Below, piece by piece: positions 58,605 through 64,000 of a stretch of 64,000 nt of DNA; positions within the stretch are counted from its first letter, which is position 1, and each line of letters begins with the position of its first letter. Position numbers and translations under genes: made by a program. This DNA is from GCA-003244245 sp963822695 (GTDB lineage: Bacteria; Actinomycetota; Actinomycetes; Mycobacteriales; Pseudonocardiaceae), in contig CAWGJH010000019.1 in the NCBI GenBank assembly GCA_963822695.1, forward strand, positions 186,001 to 250,000, given 5' to 3'. Under the pieces are notes generated by a model, which worked only from the letters and a program-made list of their open reading frames with translations, was not told where the DNA came from and did not search any database.

Positions 58605-58831
58605 TCCTCGTCCTCCAGCGCTCGGACGTCTTCGACCGTGATCGGTGTACCGCCGAGCCGCATCACCGGGAAACCAGTGCGCGAATCGGTGTAACACTCC
58701 ACCGGTCCTGGCTGTTCCAGAGCCCGCCACAGCAGGGTGGCCACGGCCTGGCTGAGTGTCTGACCGGTATCGCGCGCGAGCGACATCGCGATGCGATGCA
58801 GGTCGTCTGGAAGATCGATGGTGGTGCGCAT
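58601..58831 (-). CDS. RHH antitoxin (VapB type)
   Basis: 76 residues: MRTTIDLPDDLHRIAMSLAR, a beta strand plus helix of the RHH fold, then TGQTLSQAVATLLWRALEQP. The acidic C-terminal end (TPITVEDVRALEDEE) is the toxin-binding tail. Overlaps vapC by 4 nt (ATGA). Confidence 0.85.
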   Translation of the reverse strand: MRTTIDLPDDLHRIAMSLARDTGQTLSQAVATLLWRALEQPGPVECYTDSRTGFPVMRLGGTPITVEDVRALEDEE

Positions 58832-58871
58832 TGACCTAGTTTACATCAGCTGCATCGTGATGCACTCCACC

Positions 58872-60647
58872 TCACGAGTAGTCGCGGAACCCCTTGCGGG
58901 TCTTACGGCCTAGCAGCCCGGCCGTGACCAGGTGTTCCAGCAAGGGTGCCGGGGCGAACCCCGGCTCGCGGAACTCCAGGTAGAGGCTGCGCTGGATGGC
59001 CAGGGCAACGTCCAGACCCACCACGTCGAGCAGTTCGAAGGGGCCCATCGGCAGCGCGGCGCCGACCTTCATCGCGGTGTCGATGTCCTCCGCGCTGGCG
59101 TAGTGCGCCTCCAGCATCCGCACCGCGTCGTTGAGGTAGGGGAACAGTAACGCGTTGACGATGAAGCCGGCACGGTCGCCGCAGGTCACCGGCACCTTGC
59201 CCAATGAACGGGCCAGCTGGCAGGCCGTGGCCACCACATCGGCCGTGGTGCTGATGGTCGCCACCACCTCCACCAGCTTCATCACCGGGGCGGGGTTGAA
59301 GAAGTGCATCCCCACCACATCACCTGGGCGGGAGGTGGCGGCCGCACACTCGACCACCGGTAACGACGAGGTGGTGGTAGCCAGGATCGCACCCGGTTTG
59401 CACACCTCATCCAGCGTGGCGAAAATCCCGCGTTTGACATCCAGGTCCTCGGCCACCGCCTCCACCACCAGGTCAACGCTGGCAAAGTCGTCCAGCGACA
59501 CGGTGGTGGAGATCCGCCCGAGGGCGGCGTCGCGGTCCGGCTCGGAGAGCTTGCCTCGGTTGACCGCCTTGTCCAGCGAGCGCGTGATCGCCGCGACCGC
59601 GTCCTTGGTGCGGCTGGTGCTGCGGCCGCGAACGATCACGTCGTGCCCGCCCTTGACCAACACCTCCGCGATGCCAGTGGCCATCGTGCCGGTGCCCACC
59701 ACACCCACCGCGCCGATCGAGCGGGTCTGGACGCCGGATTCCTCGCTGGACGGGGTGGCGGCGTCAGGTACCACCGTCGAGGAGTCCTGGCCCGCGTAGG
59801 TGTAGAAGCCGCGACCCGACTTCCGACCGAGCAGCCCGGCAGTGATCATCTGCTTGAGCACCGGCACCGGCGCGTGCAACCGGTCGGCGGACTGCCGGTA
59901 CAGCGCGTCCAGGATTTCGTAGGCGGTGTCCAGGCCGATCAGATCCAGCAGCGCCAGCGGACCCAGCGGGTACCCGCAGCCATAGCGCATCGCGGCGTCA
60001 AGGTCCTCCCGGGTCGCGTAGTGCTCCTCGAACATGTGTGCCGCGTGGTTGAGATAGCCGAACAGCAGCCCGTTGGCGATGAATCCGGCCCGGTCCTCGA
60101 CCACCACCGGGGTCTTGCCCAACGAGTGCGCGAGCGCCGTGACGTCGCTGATGACCTCCGCATCGGTGACCACGGTGCGCACCACCTCAACCAGCTTGAG
60201 CACTGGTGCCGGATTGAAGAAATGCATCCCGATGACCTTGTCTGGCCGCTTGGTCTGCACCGCGAGCCGGGTGATCGGCAGGCTCGACGTGTTGGAGGCC
60301 AGTACGACATCGCTGCGCACGATCCCGTCCAGTTCGGTGAAGATCCGGCTCTTGAGGTCCAGGCGCTCCGGCACGGCCTCGATAACGAGGTCGGCGCCGC
60401 TCAGATCGGCTAGCCGCGTGGTGAACGTGATCCGGTCGAGCAACTCGCGGCGGGCCTTCTCCTCGAGCTTCCCGCGCTCCAGGGCACGTCCGGTAGAGTG
60501 TTCGAGATGTCCGCGACCCCGGGCTATTCCGTGCTCATCAACCTCGACTGCCACCACGTCGAGCCCGGTGCGGGCGAGCACCTCGGCGATCCCAGCGCCC
60601 ATCGTGCCCATGCCCACCACGCCGACCGTCCTGATCTCTGCTACCAT
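58872..60647 (-). CDS. Double-domain 3-hydroxyacyl-CoA dehydrogenase
   Basis: 591 residues composed of two complete HADH units in tandem. Unit 1 (residues 1-285) has VGVVGMGTMGAGIAEVLART, GMHFFNPAPVLKLVEVVRTV (catalytic His142) and LLDLIGLDTAYEILDALYRQ. A 30-residue linker leads to unit 2, with VGVVGTGTMATGIAEVLVKG, GMHFFNPAPVMKLVEVVATI and LLDVVGLDVALAIQRSLYLE. Each usually occurs as a 285-residue protein (FadB2/PaaH-like). It oxidises 3-hydroxyacyl-CoA (for example 3-hydroxybutyryl-CoA) with NAD+. It starts 36 bp after the ALDH stop, same operon. Confidence 0.92.
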   Translation of the reverse strand: MVAEIRTVGVVGMGTMGAGIAEVLARTGLDVVAVEVDEHGIARGRGHLEHSTGRALERGKLEEKARRELLDRITFTTRLADLSGADLVIEAVPERLDLKSRIFTELDGIVRSDVVLASNTSSLPITRLAVQTKRPDKVIGMHFFNPAPVLKLVEVVRTVVTDAEVISDVTALAHSLGKTPVVVEDRAGFIANGLLFGYLNHAAHMFEEHYATREDLDAAMRYGCGYPLGPLALLDLIGLDTAYEILDALYRQSADRLHAPVPVLKQMITAGLLGRKSGRGFYTYAGQDSSTVVPDAATPSSEESGVQTRSIGAVGVVGTGTMATGIAEVLVKGGHDVIVRGRSTSRTKDAVAAITRSLDKAVNRGKLSEPDRDAALGRISTTVSLDDFASVDLVVEAVAEDLDVKRGIFATLDEVCKPGAILATTTSSLPVVECAAATSRPGDVVGMHFFNPAPVMKLVEVVATISTTADVVATACQLARSLGKVPVTCGDRAGFIVNALLFPYLNDAVRMLEAHYASAEDIDTAMKVGAALPMGPFELLDVVGLDVALAIQRSLYLEFREPGFAPAPLLEHLVTAGLLGRKTRKGFRDYS

Positions 60648-60682
60648 CTACTGCCTCCCCGGAGCCAGGAGCACACATGTGC

Positions 60683-62197
60683 TCAGCGACCGTAGCGCAC
60701 CCGGACGATTCGTAGGAGCAACCGAATCGCCCAGGCCGGGCGGGCGAAGGTGAGGACCGGTACTGCGGGACGGAACCGGCGGCGGGTGACCGCCTTGGCC
60801 CGGGTGAACTCGCGTAGACCGTCGGCACCGTGAATTCGCCCGAATCCAGAGTCGCCGACCCCACCGAAGGGCAGCGAGGGCACCGCAGCATAAGAGACCA
60901 CGCTGTTGACCGCGACCATCCCACACCGCAGCCGGCCGGCGATCTCCGCGCCCCGGCGCCCGGAGAACACCGCGGCGCCCAGCCCGTAGCGGCCGGCGTT
61001 GACCCGCGCCACCGCCTCGTCCAGGTTCGCGACCCGGTGCACCGTGAGAGTCGGGCCGAAGGTCTCTTCGGCCACCGCGATCGAGGTTTCCGGGACGTCA
61101 GTCAGTACGACCGGCTCCACATAGGGCGGGCGGACCGACTCCGCACCGCCGACCAGCGCGGTGCCACCACGGGCGAGCGCGTCGGCAAGGTGATCACGAA
61201 TGACCTCGACCTGGGCCGGTCTGGTGATCGGGCCCAGGTCAGCGCTCGGCTCACCGCCGGCCCGCAGCCGCCGCGTCTGGGCAACCACCCGATCGGTGAA
61301 CTCCTGAGCAACGTCCTCGACGACGTAGACTCGCTCCACCCCGACGCAGGTCTGCCCCGCATTGCTCATTGCACCCCAGACCGCGGCGTCAGCGGCCGCG
61401 GCGATGTTGGCGTCAGCGTCAACCAGCAGCGCGTCCGTGCCCCCGCACTCCAGGACGACCGGCGTGAGCGTCTCGGCGCAGGTCGCCATCACCTTCTTCG
61501 CGGTGCCCGCAGACCCGGTGAACGCCAGCTTGTCCACCCCGGCCCGGCACAGCGCCGCACCGGTCTCGCCGAAACCGGTGACGACCTGCAGTAGCGGGTA
61601 CTCAGGCACCACTCGAGCGAGGCTCTCGGCCAGCGCCCGCCCCACTCCGGGGGTCAGCTCGCTGGGCTTGAACACCACGGCGTTACCGGCGGCGAGCGCA
61701 TAGCCGATCGACCCCATCGGGGTGTGGGCGGGATAGTTCCACGGTCCGATCACGCCGACCACGCCGTAGGGCTGATACTCCACCGTGGAGGCCTCCTGGA
61801 GCATCAACAGGCCCGATCTCACCCGATGGCGATTCAGCACCCGCTCGGCGTTGCGCGCGGCCCAGTCCAGGTGCGCAACCACGAGCACGCATTCCAATCG
61901 GGCGTCATCTCGCGGCTTGCCGGTCTCAGCGGTGATTAGCCCGGCCAACTCGTCGATCCGCCGAGTCAGCGCCGAGCGCCAGGACAGCAGCCGACGACGG
62001 CGTTCGGCGAACCCGAGCCCGCCCCACCACACGGCCGCCTCCCGGGCACGAACCACGGCCGCCTGCACCGCCGCGTCGTCATCCACCTGGTGATAGTCGA
62101 TGACCTCGCCGGTTCGCGGGTCCCACGACGGGAAGCGCGCTTCCGCTTCGCGGGTCTGCTCCTGGCTGCCGTCCACGCTCTGAGCCATCGTCGTCAT
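60683..62197 (-). CDS. Aldehyde dehydrogenase family protein
   Basis: About 504 residues from ATG 62197 (GTG 62308 possible). NAD-binding AAGNAVVFKPSELTPGVGRA, catalytic Glu in VVLECGGTDALLVDADANIA and catalytic Cys in NAGQTCVGVERVYVV (about residue 285). LPFGGVGDSGFGRIHGADGL is near the end. A C-terminal extension (PVLTFARPAWAIRLLLRIVR) looks amphipathic or membrane-associated, as in fatty aldehyde dehydrogenases. Likely oxidises a fatty or semialdehyde substrate. Operon with the double dehydrogenase. Confidence 0.9.
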   Translation of the reverse strand: MTTMAQSVDGSQEQTREAEARFPSWDPRTGEVIDYHQVDDDAAVQAAVVRAREAAVWWGGLGFAERRRRLLSWRSALTRRIDELAGLITAETGKPRDDARLECVLVVAHLDWAARNAERVLNRHRVRSGLLMLQEASTVEYQPYGVVGVIGPWNYPAHTPMGSIGYALAAGNAVVFKPSELTPGVGRALAESLARVVPEYPLLQVVTGFGETGAALCRAGVDKLAFTGSAGTAKKVMATCAETLTPVVLECGGTDALLVDADANIAAAADAAVWGAMSNAGQTCVGVERVYVVEDVAQEFTDRVVAQTRRLRAGGEPSADLGPITRPAQVEVIRDHLADALARGGTALVGGAESVRPPYVEPVVLTDVPETSIAVAEETFGPTLTVHRVANLDEAVARVNAGRYGLGAAVFSGRRGAEIAGRLRCGMVAVNSVVSYAAVPSLPFGGVGDSGFGRIHGADGLREFTRAKAVTRRRFRPAVPVLTFARPAWAIRLLLRIVRVRYGR

Positions 62198-62311
62198 CTC
62201 CCCGCATTGGCGTATGCCCCAGGGTACGGGCACACCGAACGGCGCAGGAGCATACAGATCATGGTTCGCGCGCCGGAAGCGCGCCGGTTCACCGACACCG
62301 CACCCCACGAC

Positions 62312-62557
62312 TCATACAGCGTCGCTGTCCTGGCGCCTGTACGCTTCTTCGGCAGCCCACGTCAACATCTCAATCAGGCTATCGACATGCGCCAACTCCA
62401 AGATCGCTTCAGAGCAGAATGGTTCATCGAACGCGGTGATCCACACCGTGTCGCAATAGATCATGACAGTCATGGTTACCTTAATCCCGCCGGCGAGCGG
62501 GCCGAGCTCCCGACTGAGGCGGTTCAGCTCATTCAGGGACGCGTGCTCGTTGTTCAT
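62312..62557 (-). CDS. Small hypothetical protein
   Basis: 81 residues from ATG 62557, preceded by AGGAAAGG. The sequence LNELNRLSRELGPLAGGIKV, TMTVMIYCDTVWITAFDEPF, ILELAHVDSLIEMLTWAAEE is protein-like, with an alternating strand region, but no family is recognised. Longer upstream frame (to 62731) is less likely. It precedes the aldehyde dehydrogenase gene by 115 bp on the same strand. Confidence 0.5.
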   Translation of the reverse strand: MNNEHASLNELNRLSRELGPLAGGIKVTMTVMIYCDTVWITAFDEPFCSEAILELAHVDSLIEMLTWAAEEAYRRQDSDAV

Positions 62558-62758
62558 CGGCCTTTCCTGTTCTGGCAGCCGCTCCATCCCCTCCCTGCTG
62601 GGTAGGGGTACAAGGGTGCTCACCTGGCTTCCTCTCCCAAGCCCGAAGGGTTGGACACGGTTCGCCGTCCACTGGGCAGAGTAGGGCCGAAAGACTCCAA
62701 TAAAAAGAGGGTTTCTTGATATTTCTATCAATCCTCGGAGGTTAAGGCTGACTGGAAA

Positions 62759-63640
62759 TCACTCGCCATCCTCCGGTGCTTCCTGCGCAAGGTCGTCGAT
62801 CACGCGGGTGATGATCGCCCGAGCGGACCGGCCGTAACTGGCAACGGCCGCGAACTGGTCGAAGATGTTGCTGTATAACTCGATTTCCTGCGGCTGGGCA
62901 AGATTCAGCTGGGCTGAGAAGGTCTCGACCATCACCCGGTCGTTGTCGCGTAGCAAGAAGCCGTGCCAGGGGCCGACTACGTACTGCGTGTCGGAGCCGA
63001 TAACACCAAGCCGGACGTTCGGCAACGCCGACAGTGAGATCAGGCGGTCAAGCTGGCCGAGCATAACTTCGGGTGAACACAGACGAAGGCGCAACGCCGC
63101 CTCCGTGATGACGAAGTGGAATCGCTTGTCAGGCTGGTACAGCAGCTCTTGGCGCTTCATCCGAGCCTGTACTGCTTCGTTGATGTCGTTACACACCTTG
63201 AACATGATGATCCCCTGCGCGAGACGAACCCCGGCATACTCAGCGGTTTGGAGCAGGCCCGGAATAACCGTCGCCTCGAACGCACGGAAGAACCGCGTCT
63301 TGGCATCCAGCGCGGCGATCTCGTTCTGATGTGGCCGTAGCCCGGTACGGAGTATCCGCTGCCACTCGGCGTGCTGCACTTCAAGGGTGCGCAAGGAAGC
63401 AAGTAGCGCTTCCGTTTGAGCCTCGCTGCCCGTGGCACGAGTCCAAGTCTGTATGTCGTCATCACTTGGCGTCTGACGCCCGTTCTCAAGCTTCGATATT
63501 TTCGACGGTGGCCATGACAAAGACTCCGCGAGCTGCCTGCCGCTGAGGTCAGCTTGTTGGCGAAGCTCGCGGAGCCGTTTGCCTAGCACGTTGCGCGCCT
63601 CGTGGACGTTAGACGCGCCGGAGGTACTATTCGGTGGCAA
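62759..63640 (-). CDS. XRE regulator with DUF5753 domain (second copy)
   Basis: About 293 residues from a TTG at 63640; the longer frame overlaps DUF6879 and is spurious. HTH: VLGKRLRELRQQADLSGRQL, AESLSWPPSKISKLENGRQT. DUF5753: ATVIPGLLQTAEYAGVRLAQ, RMKRQELLYQPDKRFHFVIT, LLRDNDRVMVETFSAQLNLA. Preceded by a DUF6879 gene with 3'/5' overlap, exactly as at 13,529-14,931, so the window holds two such operons. The proteins are clearly diverged. Confidence 0.85.
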   Translation of the reverse strand: MPPNSTSGASNVHEARNVLGKRLRELRQQADLSGRQLAESLSWPPSKISKLENGRQTPSDDDIQTWTRATGSEAQTEALLASLRTLEVQHAEWQRILRTGLRPHQNEIAALDAKTRFFRAFEATVIPGLLQTAEYAGVRLAQGIIMFKVCNDINEAVQARMKRQELLYQPDKRFHFVITEAALRLRLCSPEVMLGQLDRLISLSALPNVRLGVIGSDTQYVVGPWHGFLLRDNDRVMVETFSAQLNLAQPQEIELYSNIFDQFAAVASYGRSARAIITRVIDDLAQEAPEDGE

Positions 63641-64000
63641 AATCGTCCCGTCTAACGGCGTGGTGCCAGGCGACGTCACGCCAGTAGTTGTGTTGTACGA
63701 TCTCGGCAGGCTCTTCGACAATCTCGCCGCCAAGGAAGACGTCGGCGTCATCGAAGTGCATCCGTACCAGCTTGCGCGAGTCGAACAGCCAGTAGTCGTA
63801 GTTGGGCATCTCGGCGGCTTGCGCCTGGTCGCGGGTGAGGTAGCGAATGTCCTCGCCAGCCTCATTGTTGTGGCGCGCAACGGCGTAGCCGAAGCGGTTG
63901 TAGTCGGTGAGCGGCAGACTCACCACGCGGACACGGGCGATGCGGCACCCCTCGCTCGTTGCCTCGCGAATCATGGTCAGCCAGTTCTGCATCCACGGCA
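63627..64000 (-). CDS. DUF6879 family protein, cut by window end
   Basis: At least 123 residues; the N-terminus lies beyond position 64000 (the frame stays open to the edge). SEGCRIARVRVVSLPLTDYN, EDIRYLTRDQAQAAEMPNYD and YWLFDSRKLVRMHFDDADVF match the DUF6879 family. It ends DDFATE with a stop that overlaps the start of the XRE regulator. Unknown function, partner of DUF5753-type regulators. Confidence 0.8.
   Translation of the reverse strand, partial: PWMQNWLTMIREATSEGCRIARVRVVSLPLTDYNRFGYAVARHNNEAGEDIRYLTRDQAQAAEMPNYDYWLFDSRKLVRMHFDDADVFLGGEIVEEPAEIVQHNYWRDVAWHHAVRRDDFATE

Overview
The window is high-GC actinomycete DNA with codon use biased to G/C in third positions, many GTG starts and 4-nt start/stop overlaps. 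The genes present (GlgE maltosyltransferase pathway, CrtU-type carotenoid enzymes, isobutyryl-CoA mutase, MeaB-type GTPase, crotonyl-CoA reductase, paired XRE-DUF5753 and DUF6879 genes) fit Actinomycetes, and I infer a Pseudonocardiales-like organism. No rRNA, tRNA or CRISPR array was seen. Left part (about 1-22,300) is accessory and heavily remodelled. It holds a TetR regulator, an ECF sigma factor, a FlK-like thioesterase, a Uma2 nuclease and a CPA2 antiporter. These are followed by an AT-richer gap and then a compact two-gene unit at 6,557-7,906: a 48-residue highly charged peptide next to a PIMT-type O-methyltransferase with the C-terminal extension typical of RiPP-associated enzymes, which matches the imiditide class. 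After it come an IS6-type transposase remnant, an L,D-transpeptidase and a 3.3-kb graveyard (8,860-12,180). The graveyard is built on two direct copies of a 0.6-0.75-kb block bearing a dead Uma2 gene, and these enclose one intact RHH/MazF module and fragments of HicBA, a MazF-like pair and a DrmA-like helicase. Next are an XRE/DUF6879 pair, a frameshifted fusion of an adenosylhomocysteinase-like domain with a Gfo/Idh-like domain, and a 1.4-kb composite element bounded by two 177-bp MITE-like copies with a target duplication that splits a small ORF. Middle part (22,480-49,850) is mostly core metabolism: a PfkB kinase, VanZ, enoyl-CoA hydratase and an ABC ATPase, then the alpha-glucan/trehalose block glgX, glgP, glgE, treS, mak, glgB. 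Inside this block sit two foreign-looking insertions: a carotenoid-aromatisation set (CrtT-like methyltransferase, CrtU, Rieske/DUF5914 oxygenase) between glgE and treS, and a degraded region plus an antitoxin/PIN pair between mak and glgB. GlgX and GlgP trim and degrade glycogen, TreS and Mak make maltose-1-phosphate from trehalose, GlgE polymerises it and GlgB branches it. Downstream are the YbbN-type thioredoxin, isobutyryl-CoA mutase large subunit, a MarR regulator, MeaB GTPase, acetyl-CoA acetyltransferase and methylmalonyl-CoA epimerase, a C4/branched acyl-CoA set that continues at the right with crotonyl-CoA reductase, a double 3-hydroxyacyl-CoA dehydrogenase and an aldehyde dehydrogenase. 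Right part (49,850-64,000) mixes these with toxin-antitoxin modules (AbrB/PIN, PIN with a damaged antitoxin, HicAB, RHH/PIN), a frameshifted radical-SAM/SPASM gene beside a Cys-rich small ORF, a split HTH/TPR regulator, a DivIVA-like coiled-coil protein and a second XRE-DUF5753/DUF6879 pair cut by the window edge. Several genes carry single-base frameshifts. Some are shared between duplicated copies and so are biological; the unshared ones could be either decay or sequencing error.
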